A stretch of 29,178 nucleotides of DNA from JACJYC01 sp964558465 (GCA_964558465.1 CAZLEF010000091.1:1-29178); one strand, 5' to 3'. Shown: positions 15,899 to 24,721, numbered from the stretch's first letter. Translations and numbers: made by a program. The notes: generated from the sequence alone by a model not told the origin.

Positions 15899-17113
15899 TC
15901 ATTCAATCAATACCTTGATCGTCTGGCTGCCTTTGTCGCTCCATAACCTGGCGGCATACACGCCGGGCGGCAACCCTCTGACCTCTATTTTTTTATCGCC
16001 TGCTACGCGGAAGCTGCGAACGAACTGCCCGGCAACATTATAAAAGTTGACGTCGCCGTTCACCGGTTCGGCAAATTCCAGGTATACCACATCCTGCGCA
16101 GGGGTAGGGTAGGCGGTAAATAAATTTTTGGCCAGTTGCAACTCCCCTGTGGAGGTCAGGGTCACCGTCCACCCCAGATAGCTGGCATAAATGGTATCCT
16201 GTGTAAGGGTATCAATGGAATAGATTCGTTCATAACCGTCGCAACAAAACAGATGAGCGTCGTACAACTCGCCTTCCACCAGTTCGGAAAGGACCGGAAA
16301 CGTCACCTCGCCATTGGCGCCGGTTACATATTCGAAGGCCAGGGATGGAGGATTGCCGTCGGGGATCGTATCATGGGGGTAAATACCCACCCAGTCGGTC
16401 AGCGCGCCGGTTCCGCCAGTGAATGCAAAGGTGATGGGCGCCGAATTGGTCAGCGCCCCAACCGGAGCAAGGCTGGGCTGCAGCGCCTCGTAAATGGTAA
16501 AGGCCGTGCTTGCATACACGACATAACCATCACAGCAGAAAAGGTAAGCCTTGTAATTGCCCGGCACAAGAACGGATGGATCATCAAAGGCCAGCGAGCC
16601 TTCCGGCCCCGGAACATACTGGAAAGCCAGCGACCCGTCCGTACCCGGAACATCATCAACATTGTAAATGCCAATCCAGTCGGTCGGATCGCCGCTGCCG
16701 CCGGCGTATTCAAATGTAATGGGCTGACCCTCAACTGGGTATGTCGTAACAGAGAGGCTCGCAGGCGCAGCGCCGGTGACGGAAAACGTTGCAGATGCAA
16801 GGATATCGTATCCGTCGCAGCAAAACAGGTGTACGTCGTAATCGCCGTTCGGCAGCGTCCCCGGTAATGTAAACGTTCCGGAAGGCGAGGTAATATAATT
16901 CCAGGTGAGCGAGGGCGGGCTGCCGTCCGGCACTTCGCCCGGAGGATAAACGCCGATCCAGTCGGTCGCGTTGCCGGGCGCCCCTGAATATTCAAAGACC
17001 AGGTCCGCTCCGTTCTGGAAGGGCGAACCTACCGGCGCGATGCTCTGCCCTGACAACAGAAAACCTGAAAAAGAAAGGGAAAAAGCGAGTAAAATACGTT
17101 TCATACGCAGCAT
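15899..17113 (-). CDS. T9SS-exported protein with three tandem DWIG-CCDGY modules
   Basis: Taken from ATG 17113, the protein has 404 residues: a signal peptide (RMKRILLAFSLSFSGFLLSG), three homologous modules (about 25-114, 115-208, 209-300), a short spacer, and a type IX sorting domain (about 332-404, NLFTAYPTPAQDVVYLEF to VKVLIE-like end). Each module carries TDW[IV]G[IV]Y near its start and LFCCDGY near its end (Cys98-99, 193-194, 290-291). The modules look like an Ig-like or SKICH-like sandwich, which is my inference. There is no catalytic domain. One more copy is at the N-terminus of the PhoD-type enzyme encoded just upstream in the operon, so this protein may be a binding or scaffold partner. 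A longer start at 17149 (MFQKMDK) is possible. TAAAATTG inside that extension looks like a -7 element and argues against it. Confidence 0.88.
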   Translation of the reverse strand: MLRMKRILLAFSLSFSGFLLSGQSIAPVGSPFQNGADLVFEYSGAPGNATDWIGVYPPGEVPDGSPPSLTWNYITSPSGTFTLPGTLPNGDYDVHLFCCDGYDILASATFSVTGAAPASLSVTTYPVEGQPITFEYAGGSGDPTDWIGIYNVDDVPGTDGSLAFQYVPGPEGSLAFDDPSVLVPGNYKAYLFCCDGYVVYASTAFTIYEALQPSLAPVGALTNSAPITFAFTGGTGALTDWVGIYPHDTIPDGNPPSLAFEYVTGANGEVTFPVLSELVEGELYDAHLFCCDGYERIYSIDTLTQDTIYASYLGWTVTLTSTGELQLAKNLFTAYPTPAQDVVYLEFAEPVNGDVNFYNVAGQFVRSFRVAGDKKIEVRGLPPGVYAARLWSDKGSQTIKVLIE

Positions 17114-17200
17114 TTTATTTGCCCCAATTTTATCCATTTTTTGGAACAAATTGCGACAAGGTGAAGAATTTTTTATTTACAAAAAACACCCTGAAATGCA

Positions 17201-19066
17201 TCATTGCACCAGAATTTTAAGGACTGCAATAGTTGATGCTCCTCTGAACTCTGCCATATAAATACCGGCTGGAAGATTGGAAATTTCGAGGGCGCCCGAA
17301 TGTTCGATACGGAGTTTTCTCCGAATCCTGCCGGTCAGGTCAAACAAGAACAATTCGCCGCTGGTTTCTTTTTCAAAAATCAGGGTGGCTGCGCCTTTAC
17401 CGGGGGATGGCGCTTGCAGGAAGACCGGCTGGGGCGTTTCGGCTGCTTCACTCGCAGGAGTCAGGTCGAATTCCATCTCGTCAAAGGTTACCGTATGCTC
17501 GTACCGAACAGCGTTCGACGCATCCAAACAGGTGAACCGGACGGTTTTTTCCTGCCAGTCTATGTCGATCAATCCGGAATTGTCGTTGCCGTATACTTTG
17601 CCCGGAACGCGGTTCTGATTGCCCTCCGGCGGCCAGGAGCTATTGATGCTGCTTGATGTGAAGTCGTAAATGGGATACAGATCCGGGTCGTCGTCGAGCC
17701 GGGAGACTTCCGAATAATGCATGTCGCCCGAAACAAAAAAGAGGTGTTCCGCCCCGGTTTCCCTGATCAGTTCCTGGAATTTTTTCCGCTGATGGGGGAA
17801 CAGCCGCCAGCTCTCGAAGCCGTGGTAACTACTGGAAAACTGGACGCTTGAGGCGACAATGCGCAGATCGGCGGGTTCCTCCAGCCGGGTTTTCAGCCAG
17901 GCCCACTGCGTATCGCCGAGGATGGTGCGGTGAGCATCTGAAGCGGAATCCCAGGGGCAATAATCGTTGATCCCGCAGCCGTTGTTGGGTCGTTTGTCAT
18001 CTTCAAAATAACGGGTATCCAGCAGGATGACCTGAAGCCTTTGGCCTTCATCCCCAAAGGTGTATGCAGTATAGATCCCCTCCTGCGTCCGGCGCGGCGA
18101 ATCGGCGGGTTCTTCAAAAAAATCAAGAAAGATCTGTTGAGAAACGGCCTTGAGCGGGTAATCGCCGTCTTCGTCGCAGCAGCCGTAGTCGTGATCGTCC
18201 CAGATTGCGAGTACAGGTACGGTTGATCTGACTTGTTGGTACTCCTCCCGGCCGGTGATGAAATTTTCATAAGCATTCCGCATCACCCCGGCGTCATAGG
18301 TGTCGATATAAAGGTTGTCGCCGAGGTACAGAAAAAAGTCAATATTGTGCTGGAGGAGGTTCTCCAATGCGGGCTGCGGTGCGGTTTGTTGCCCGCAGGA
18401 GCCTAAACCGAAACGGGTAATCACGGGCGGCATGACCGGGGAGGGGCGCACCTCAAATAGATCGAAGCCCTTGATGGTGTGCCCTGAACCGGATAAAACC
18501 CCAACGAACGCCCCGCTTACCGGCAAGGGAGAGAATGTCAACGTCGATTCATTATTGATATCGACCGAAGTGATGCTTTTCTCCGCAACCGGAACGGCAT
18601 TGGGCAGAAGGTTTCCGTTGGAAAAATCGGCGGCGTGATAAATGCCCACCAGGTCGCCGACGATGCTGCCAAAGCTGGTGAAACGCAGGGAGTCGGTTGC
18701 TTTGTAAAACGACAGGCGGGACCGAAGGGCCTCGCCGGCAATCAGAAAATTGGTAAAACTGGCGAGGATATTGTAGCCGTCGCAGCAGAACAAGTGCGCA
18801 TCATAATAACCCGGAGCCAGGTTGCCTTCAAATTCAACCTGGCCCGCGGAGGCCGGGATGTATTGCCAAACCGTGGAGGGGGTACTGCCCGGGACCTGCC
18901 CAGTTTTATAAATGCCGATCCAGTCCGTGGGCGAGCCGGTACCGCCGGAATAGGAAAACCGGACCGGCTGCCCCTGGATAAAGGGTGCATTGATGGGTGT
19001 AAGGGATTGCCCGGGGGCCGAACCTGAACAGAACCCCAGGATCAAAAAAATAAAAATAATTTTCAT
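17201..19066 (-). CDS. T9SS-exported PhoD-type phosphoesterase with N-terminal DWIG-CCDGY module
   Basis: Counted from ATG 19066, the enzyme has 621 residues. Order: signal peptide 1-21 (MKIIFIFLILGFCSGSAPGQS), one DWIG-CCDGY module (22-111, CysCys 94-95), a degenerate second module (about 114-205, GDLVGIY without CCDGY), a PhoD-like metallophosphatase domain (about 214-525) and a type IX sorting domain (about 545-621). Phosphatase landmarks are GSCGQQ, LYLGDNLYID (Asp250), WDDHDYG (289-295), LLDTRYF (Asp350) and SGDMHYSE (His450), so the metal site appears complete. Members hydrolyse phosphodiesters or monoesters, using Fe/Ca in studied PhoD enzymes. An upstream ATG at 19096 exists but would overlap susD; 19066 starts an ideal signal peptide 14 bases after the SusD stop. 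Confidence 0.92.
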   Translation of the reverse strand: MKIIFIFLILGFCSGSAPGQSLTPINAPFIQGQPVRFSYSGGTGSPTDWIGIYKTGQVPGSTPSTVWQYIPASAGQVEFEGNLAPGYYDAHLFCCDGYNILASFTNFLIAGEALRSRLSFYKATDSLRFTSFGSIVGDLVGIYHAADFSNGNLLPNAVPVAEKSITSVDINNESTLTFSPLPVSGAFVGVLSGSGHTIKGFDLFEVRPSPVMPPVITRFGLGSCGQQTAPQPALENLLQHNIDFFLYLGDNLYIDTYDAGVMRNAYENFITGREEYQQVRSTVPVLAIWDDHDYGCCDEDGDYPLKAVSQQIFLDFFEEPADSPRRTQEGIYTAYTFGDEGQRLQVILLDTRYFEDDKRPNNGCGINDYCPWDSASDAHRTILGDTQWAWLKTRLEEPADLRIVASSVQFSSSYHGFESWRLFPHQRKKFQELIRETGAEHLFFVSGDMHYSEVSRLDDDPDLYPIYDFTSSSINSSWPPEGNQNRVPGKVYGNDNSGLIDIDWQEKTVRFTCLDASNAVRYEHTVTFDEMEFDLTPASEAAETPQPVFLQAPSPGKGAATLIFEKETSGELFLFDLTGRIRRKLRIEHSGALEISNLPAGIYMAEFRGASTIAVLKILVQ

Positions 19067-19080
19067 CAAAACCAATTTCG

Positions 19081-20523
19081 CTATTTCAGAATCCACATCA
19101 CGCCATTCACGTCATCATTCCCGGCGAACTGCCTCGACACGGCAGCCTGCACGTTCGCACCGTTGTTGTCATACTCGTCCTGCGGATATTGCCAGCGTTT
19201 GGGGATCTGGCCGCCGTTCAAGGTTGCCGGCCCCACGCTGAAGGTTGGGATGCCCGTGCGCCGCTGTTCGTAAAACGGCTCCCAACCCGACTGCATGAAC
19301 AGGGCAATATATTTTTGGGTGATGATCATTTCCAGGTAATCGGCGGGGTTGAATTTGACATTGGCCCTGTTCAGGTAGTTTTCGATGGCCGGGCCGCCGA
19401 TACCGTAAAATTGCATGGATGCCCGAACGCCTCTGTTATAATGGGCGCCTGCGCCCAGGGCGTCGGTGGCCCATCCCCTCGAAATGGCTTCAGCGATCAG
19501 AAACTCCTGTTCGGAGAAGCCGATCAGGATCAGGGGTTCGTTCACCTCGTCGTACAAATAACGGTCGTTGATCTTGGACGCGGTGGCCGCCGCGTTCTGC
19601 TGGTCAGAGATGATGAGCCCGGCGTCTACACCCTCATAATTGTTAAAATTACCTGCCGTGGTACCGGTGATGGGGCTGCCGAAGGAGAACAGGCGGGGGT
19701 CCTGGCGGTCTTTCAACAATTTGACCAATCCTTTTTCCAGAGAGACCAGGCTCGCCAGGGACAGGTTGTTGAAGGTCGGATAATAATTGTCAGTGGCGCT
19801 GGCATTGAAGGTCAACTGCGCATTGTCATCCAGGCTTTCCATCAGCGGGTATTTGCCGGGGTCGCTGAGGATGGTCTGAAATTGTTGTTTGATATTGAGT
19901 TTTGAGTTGTTTTCCTGTTTGCTGAGGTGGATGAGCAGGCGGAGGCGGAAGGCATTCACTGCTTTTTTCCACTTTGAGGCTTGTCCGCCGAAGATAATGT
20001 CGCCCCCGATATCGCCCTTGGCGTCGTCGAGCAGGTTGTTGGCCTCTTCCAGTTCAGTCAGGATGCCGGCGTACACGTCTTCCTGCAGATCATATACGGG
20101 TTCGTCGATGCCTTCGCTGCCCTTCATGGCGTCGGAATACGGAATGTCGCCAAAGGTTTCGGTCAGCCGGGAAAAGACCACAGCCCTGAAGAATTTGGCC
20201 AGTCCCTGGTAATTCTGTTCACCGGTTGCGGCGGCCAGTTCGTTCATTTGTTTGACCTGCCGGAGGATGCCGTAAGGGCTGAAACTGCTGGTCACCCATC
20301 CGTAATTGACGGCGTCGTTGGGCCGTTCGTAATAGGTCAGGTGACGGGAGGCGTACGCAGGCCCCGTAGGGTCATTGTTAAACACCTCGATGCAAATACC
20401 GGTCAGCAACAGCGCCGGCGTTGCAGCGGAGGGGGCGTTGGGATTTACCTGGTAGTAAGCCTGGTCGTGGCAGGAGGTGAAGAGGATACCAAAAATGAGA
20501 ATGGGAATAATTATCCGTTTCAT
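19081..20523 (-). CDS. SusD/RagB-like outer-membrane lipoprotein
   Basis: This 480-residue lipoprotein has a signal peptide with lipobox FTSC (Cys18) followed by HDQAYYQVNPN, the usual start of SusD-like_2 proteins. Helical TPR-like landmarks are QNYQGLAKFFRAVVFSRLTETFGDIPYSDAM (written here only in part as QNYQGLAKFFRAV and FGDIPYSDAM), FLIAEAISRGW and the C-terminal YFALF-like stretch IALFMQSGWEPFYEQRRTG. It forms the surface lid of the neighbouring SusC channel and binds substrate before import. The gene follows susC by 60 bases and precedes the phosphoesterase by 14, so all three are probably co-transcribed. The partnership with a phosphoesterase suggests a phosphorylated or phosphate-linked nutrient rather than a simple glycan (inference). 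Confidence 0.94.
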   Translation of the reverse strand: MKRIIIPILIFGILFTSCHDQAYYQVNPNAPSAATPALLLTGICIEVFNNDPTGPAYASRHLTYYERPNDAVNYGWVTSSFSPYGILRQVKQMNELAAATGEQNYQGLAKFFRAVVFSRLTETFGDIPYSDAMKGSEGIDEPVYDLQEDVYAGILTELEEANNLLDDAKGDIGGDIIFGGQASKWKKAVNAFRLRLLIHLSKQENNSKLNIKQQFQTILSDPGKYPLMESLDDNAQLTFNASATDNYYPTFNNLSLASLVSLEKGLVKLLKDRQDPRLFSFGSPITGTTAGNFNNYEGVDAGLIISDQQNAAATASKINDRYLYDEVNEPLILIGFSEQEFLIAEAISRGWATDALGAGAHYNRGVRASMQFYGIGGPAIENYLNRANVKFNPADYLEMIITQKYIALFMQSGWEPFYEQRRTGIPTFSVGPATLNGGQIPKRWQYPQDEYDNNGANVQAAVSRQFAGNDDVNGVMWILK

Positions 20524-20583
20524 GTTCTTTTTTTAAAATTGGATCAAAGAGACTCAACATTCAAATTAACACAGGCAATGTTT

Positions 20584-23500
20584 TCAAAAGGTGCAGTTCA
20601 GATTGAATCCGATGTTCCGGTAAGTCGGCTCCGAAAGCGAAAAATCGGAATACCCGTCCGGGTCCATGAACGGCACTTTTGTCCAGATGAAGAGATTCCG
20701 CCCCACGAAAGAGATATTGGCTGTTTTGAATGGGGATTTTTCCAGGAATTTTGAAGGCATGTACCAGGTCAGCGTCACCTCCCGCAATTTCCCGAAGGTG
20801 CGGTCATAAAGATTGGCTTCCGTAATGCCATTGACATAGTTGTCAAAGAGGTGGTCGATGTATTTCACCTTCGTTTCATTTGGCGCAAACTTCCGGGTGT
20901 CGCTGATGATATTGCCTTGTACATCCCATTCCGCCGACCCTTCTGTGACCACCACCCCTTCCATCAGGTACGTTGCCTGGCCCGCATAGGATTCGTCCCG
21001 GTAGTGGTTGGCGGTGGCGGGGTGGGTGCCGCCCTCGTAGAGTTTGGCTTCGACGCCGTTGAACATTTTGCCGCCTACCCGCCCGTCGAGCAGGAAGCCG
21101 AGACTGAAGTTTTTCCAGGAGATCTGGTTGGTCACGCCCCACACCCAGTCGGGGTCCGAATAACCGAGGTTGATCACGTGGTCGATATACTGGGGCCGAC
21201 CGTTTATGGTGACGATTTTGCCGTCGGGCGACCGCTGCCAGGCCCAGCCCCGGTAAATATCCTCCCGGCCGCCGACTTCCACGCCCTCGAGTTGATCGAG
21301 GCCGCCGTAGAATTCCTTCCGGTAGCTGTGGGCCTCGCTGTAATTGGCGGTGATATCCCACCGGAGATTTTGCGTTTTAACGGGTGTCAGGGACAGTACG
21401 ACCTCAATCCCTTTCCGGTTCACAATACCGCCGTTCACCAACCGGCTGGTATAACCTGAAGCCTGCGAAACCGGCGCTTGCACGATGAAGTTTTTGTCAT
21501 CATAGGTGAAATAGGTGAAGTCCAGCCCCAGCCGGTTTTTCAAAAACCTCAGCTCAGCGCCATATTCCTGGGAAATGGTCTGGTTGGGTTTAATGTCCGG
21601 GGCAATGAGGGCGCCGGGGAGCCCAAGCGGCAGGTTGCCGTCCCAGCGGGTATTGGGCGATCCGGGGACACCGGTGTAATAGGTCGGCAAAGTATAGTAC
21701 GCTGCCGGGTCGGTGGAAACGTTGGCCCAGGCGCCGCGCACTTTGGCATAGGTGATAAAATCGGGCATTTTGAACATTTCCGAAAAGACAATCCCCAACG
21801 TGACGGACGGGTAAAAGAAGGAATTGTAGGGTTTTTGCAGGGCGGACGTCCAGTCGTTCCGGCCGGTAACGCCCACATAGATCATTCGCTTGTAGTTCAA
21901 ATCGGCATAACCGTAAACGCTGCTTACCTCTTTCTCGGTCAGGGAATTGGAAGTTTGCGCCGGGGAAATGGAGTTGGATAAATTGTAAAAACCCGGAATA
22001 TTCAGCCCCACCGTATTGGAAGACTGAGCGCTGAACGAGTTGAAACGATTGCTGGCGCCGGCAGAAATCGTAACTTCCAGGTCTTTGAACAAATTTTTAT
22101 TCCAGGTCAGCAAAGCATCGGTAACGACCTGGAAGCGGGTACTCCGGTCGGCGCTGTAATTGCCCTGCGGGGAGGCGCCGCTGCTGTAATAAATAAAACT
22201 GTAGGGCGTCTTCCGGTCGGTGAAAACACTGCTGGTTGTGATGCCGCTGCGCAACATGAACTGCAGGTCGCTGGTGAAATCATAGGTCAGGTTGACCTGG
22301 CCGGTCACTACGTCGTTGGTGTAACTTTTGAGGTATTCGTTGGCCAGGTACCAGGGGTTGTTGTACCAGGTATAATTGTAGGTTTTTTGCTGGATGTTTT
22401 CCTTGCCCGCCTGCCAGTAGTCCCGCATATCGTCGATATCTACTTCAGGCCCCATCCAGAGGTTGATATTGTAGAAGTAATTGTCGGCGCCGTAGCCGGC
22501 AGAGGGGTAGTTGGGCGAAAATTGACGGTTATAAGAGATGACCGCTTCCGTTTTCAGGCGATCGGTCAATTTCAGACTGCCCGCCAGGGTGGCCGTAGTG
22601 GCGTTCAGTTGGGTATTCGGCACTTGTCCCTTTTGATAGAGGTGCGACAAGGAGATGCGATAATCGCTGCGCTCTGTTTTTCCGGCGATGCTGATGTTGT
22701 CGGTGGTCAGGAACTCGTTGCGCAGGAATTTTTTCAGGTTGCTTTCGCTGCGGGTGATCCAGGGAAGCGGCACGAGTTCGCCTGTGACCGGGTCGCGCGG
22801 GCTGTTCCACTGGGTTATTTCCACAAAACCGCTGGGCGTACCGGGGTCGGGTTGATTGAGTTTCGGACCGTAGACGTACCCGTAGTCGTCGTACAGACCG
22901 CCGCCCCTTCCATCCACGAAGCTGTACTGGCCGTTCCAGCCCATACCGTATTCCCGCTGGACTTCCGGTATTTTGATAAAACCTGCATGCCATTGGTTGC
23001 TCGAGGAGAATGAGATCTCCACGCCGTTGTCGCCGCTTTTGCCTTTTTTGGTGGTGATCATGATGGCGCCGTTGATGCCGAGGGAGCCGTAGAGGGCTGC
23101 GGCTGCGGTCCCTTTCAAAACGTTGATGCTTTCGATGTCGCTGGAACTGATGTTCCAGAAATCGGTTTCGGTCGGCACCCCGTCGATGACCACAAGCGTA
23201 CCCTTGCCCCGCAGGAGGATCTCAGGGTTCTCATAGAGGTTGGTTTTGGTGTAAATGGCGAGCCCTGCCACCCTGCCGGTCAGGCTGGTCGCTACGTTGG
23301 CTTCGGTGGCTTTCTGGATCGACTCGCCGTTGACCTCCTGCATGGCGTAACCCAGTTTAGCCTTTTCTTTTTTAATGCCGAGGGCGGTGATGACCACCTC
23401 TTGCAGGATCTCCGTGTTCTCAACCAGCAGAATATCGATGATATTGCTGGTTCCCACCGGCGCCTCCTGCAAACCATAGCCGATATAGCTGAAAACCAGT

Positions 23501-23727
23501 ACCGACTCCGGGCCCGGGACCTCAATGCTGTAGGCCCCGTCAATATCCGTCACGGTACCCTGGCTGGAGCCTTTGACCATTACGGTGACGCCCGGCAAAG
23601 TGGAACCGGCTTCGTCGATCGTAACCTTTCCGCTGACCACCCTGCTCTGGGATAAAGCGGCTGTGGAAAGGAAACAAACAAGGAAAAATGTGAAAAATGT
23701 GGAAAGAGTGTAAAGACGCGATTTCAT
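20584..23727 (-). CDS. SusC/RagA-family TonB-dependent outer-membrane transporter
   Basis: This 1047-residue protein is full length for the family. It has a signal peptide (about 1-26), a carboxypeptidase-regulatory-like domain (about 30-108, VVSGKVTIDEAGSTLPGVTV to a SYIGYG motif), a TonB-box region (LQEVVITALGI), a plug domain (about 118-235, with GRVAGLAI, LVVIDGVP and INVLKGTAAAALYGS) and a 22-strand beta-barrel ending in the aromatic NCTF. It imports nutrients across the outer membrane with energy from TonB/ExbBD. It is the first gene of the SusC-SusD-PhoD-module operon, preceded by a TAAATTTG -7 element. The import substrate is inferred to be released by the phosphoesterase. The gene is intact. 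Confidence 0.95.
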   Translation of the reverse strand: MKSRLYTLSTFFTFFLVCFLSTAALSQSRVVSGKVTIDEAGSTLPGVTVMVKGSSQGTVTDIDGAYSIEVPGPESVLVFSYIGYGLQEAPVGTSNIIDILLVENTEILQEVVITALGIKKEKAKLGYAMQEVNGESIQKATEANVATSLTGRVAGLAIYTKTNLYENPEILLRGKGTLVVIDGVPTETDFWNISSSDIESINVLKGTAAAALYGSLGINGAIMITTKKGKSGDNGVEISFSSSNQWHAGFIKIPEVQREYGMGWNGQYSFVDGRGGGLYDDYGYVYGPKLNQPDPGTPSGFVEITQWNSPRDPVTGELVPLPWITRSESNLKKFLRNEFLTTDNISIAGKTERSDYRISLSHLYQKGQVPNTQLNATTATLAGSLKLTDRLKTEAVISYNRQFSPNYPSAGYGADNYFYNINLWMGPEVDIDDMRDYWQAGKENIQQKTYNYTWYNNPWYLANEYLKSYTNDVVTGQVNLTYDFTSDLQFMLRSGITTSSVFTDRKTPYSFIYYSSGASPQGNYSADRSTRFQVVTDALLTWNKNLFKDLEVTISAGASNRFNSFSAQSSNTVGLNIPGFYNLSNSISPAQTSNSLTEKEVSSVYGYADLNYKRMIYVGVTGRNDWTSALQKPYNSFFYPSVTLGIVFSEMFKMPDFITYAKVRGAWANVSTDPAAYYTLPTYYTGVPGSPNTRWDGNLPLGLPGALIAPDIKPNQTISQEYGAELRFLKNRLGLDFTYFTYDDKNFIVQAPVSQASGYTSRLVNGGIVNRKGIEVVLSLTPVKTQNLRWDITANYSEAHSYRKEFYGGLDQLEGVEVGGREDIYRGWAWQRSPDGKIVTINGRPQYIDHVINLGYSDPDWVWGVTNQISWKNFSLGFLLDGRVGGKMFNGVEAKLYEGGTHPATANHYRDESYAGQATYLMEGVVVTEGSAEWDVQGNIISDTRKFAPNETKVKYIDHLFDNYVNGITEANLYDRTFGKLREVTLTWYMPSKFLEKSPFKTANISFVGRNLFIWTKVPFMDPDGYSDFSLSEPTYRNIGFNLNCTF

Positions 23728-23747
23728 AAATTTGGATTTGTATGAAT

Positions 23748-23755
23748 CAAATTTA
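23748..23755 (-). promoter_or_regulatory. -7 element of the susC operon
   Basis: The minus strand reads TAAATTTG here, a perfect match to TAnnTTTG, with the SusC start codon 20 bases downstream. No clear TTTG is found 19-21 bases upstream (only a TCTGG-like sequence), so the -33 element is weak or activator-dependent. Confidence 0.5.
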
Positions 23756-23796
23756 GGGGAATTGTTTTCACCAGACGTAATTCTTTGATCAAAAAA

Positions 23797-24342
23797 TTAT
23801 ATTAAATCCAGCCGGTATTTCCGGATGAGGCGTACCAGTTTCCGGGCATACCGCGGGTCGGTGGCGTATCCGCTGGTCTGGAGGCCCAACGCCCAGTTCT
23901 CGTAGTCCCTTCTTCCAAAATCGAGCAGGCTTTTATAACGTTCATCCCTTGAGATGATCCTGGAGAAATCCCGGAAACTGTCTTCTGCTTCTTTGTAGGC
24001 TTTGAAACAGGCTTTCACAAATCTGGGGCGGCGGCGGATATATTCCTTGGTGACCAGGCAATACCGGGGGTGGTCGCCGGCCTTGATGCCGAAATGGTTG
24101 TTGCCTTTTTTGGCGAGTTCACTTTCTCCCCAACCGCTTTCCAGGCATCCGACGGCCAGGATGATCTCGGTTGGCACCCCTGTTTCCTTGCTGAAGGCGC
24201 GCGCCGCAGGGGCGAATTCCTGCAGGTAGGCTTCCACGTGCGGAGGGCGAACAGGTTTTTTTTCGGGCTGCCAGTGCAGTCTGCCCAAAATCAGGATCAG
24301 GGTGAAACAAACAAAAAACACGCGATCTTTGCGCAGGCGCAT
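23797..24342 (-). CDS. GH73-type glucosaminidase
   Basis: This 181-residue protein has an N-terminal hydrophobic anchor or signal (about 8-21, VFFVCFTLILILG) and a lysozyme-like glucosaminidase domain of the FlgJ/GH73 type from about 35. The motif ILAVGCLESGWGESELAKKGNNHFG places the catalytic Glu at residue 68 (quoted in parts: CLESGWGES, KGNNHFGIKAG). The C-terminal part has DFSRIISRDERYKSLL and WALGLQTSGYATDPRYA, typical of the family. It cleaves the peptidoglycan glycan backbone in the periplasm. The upstream TATCTTTA (24364-24371, minus) suggests its own promoter, separate from the toxin-antitoxin pair further upstream. Confidence 0.92.
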   Translation of the reverse strand: MRLRKDRVFFVCFTLILILGRLHWQPEKKPVRPPHVEAYLQEFAPAARAFSKETGVPTEIILAVGCLESGWGESELAKKGNNHFGIKAGDHPRYCLVTKEYIRRRPRFVKACFKAYKEAEDSFRDFSRIISRDERYKSLLDFGRRDYENWALGLQTSGYATDPRYARKLVRLIRKYRLDLI

Positions 24343-24363
24343 AGGGTGACCCGGTAGTTTGGG

Positions 24364-24371
24364 TAAAGATA
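24364..24371 (-). promoter_or_regulatory. Possible -7 element of the glucosaminidase gene
   Basis: The minus strand reads TATCTTTA, one mismatch from TAnnTTTG, 21 bases upstream of the start codon. No good -33 element is visible, so this is tentative. Confidence 0.35.
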
Positions 24372-24379
24372 CATTTTTT

Positions 24380-24721
24380 TTAGTTGGTCCGATTAACCCG
24401 TATAAGTTGGTTCTCTATATTGCCGCCTGCGAATTCGATTACCTGATGAATGCGGTTTGCCAATGCCTGAAAATCTTTATCTTCTGTACAGACAATAATC
24501 CCGGAATGTTGAGGGTTTTGGCGATGGAGGCGAATGAAATCCTTTCTATTCAATGTCAGTAAAATTCGTTTTTCCGAACTGGCAAAACCCAAAACCGCTT
24601 CATCGGGTACTGCCTTATTGGCGTTCCCCGCGTCTTTGGAGGTAAGTACATCATGCCCAAACTCTTTTAGAATTTCACAAACAGAGAAATAGAAGTTTTC
24701 GTTGGAGTATATCTTCGCCAT
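24380..24721 (-). CDS. DUF5615 PIN-like (Mut7-C-like) toxin
   Basis: This 113-residue protein fits the DUF5615 PIN-like family, the toxin half of DUF433/DUF5615 (VapBC-like) pairs and predicted to be an RNase. Landmarks are NENF near the start, FGHDVLTSKDAGNANKAVPDE, RILLTLNRKDFIRLHRQNP and SGIIVCTEDKDF. In family members I recall, the first motif is ADENFP; here it reads SNENF, so the first conserved acidic residue is Asn7. Other acidic residues (Asp45-region PDE, Asp at RKDF) remain. It lies six bases downstream of the DUF433 antitoxin gene, the normal order. The gene is AT-rich. Confidence 0.85.
   Translation of the reverse strand: MAKIYSNENFYFSVCEILKEFGHDVLTSKDAGNANKAVPDEAVLGFASSEKRILLTLNRKDFIRLHRQNPQHSGIIVCTEDKDFQALANRIHQVIEFAGGNIENQLIRVNRTN

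Noticed and set aside
15764..15946. 60-codon open frame after the LytTR gene
   Set aside because: It has a GTG start, no family pattern, and overlaps the end of the convergent gene. The gap 15736-15898 otherwise holds only short palindromes such as GGTCCGGACC.
19067..19096. Longer N-terminus of the PhoD-type protein
   Set aside because: It would overlap the susD end and put ten polar residues before an otherwise ideal signal peptide.
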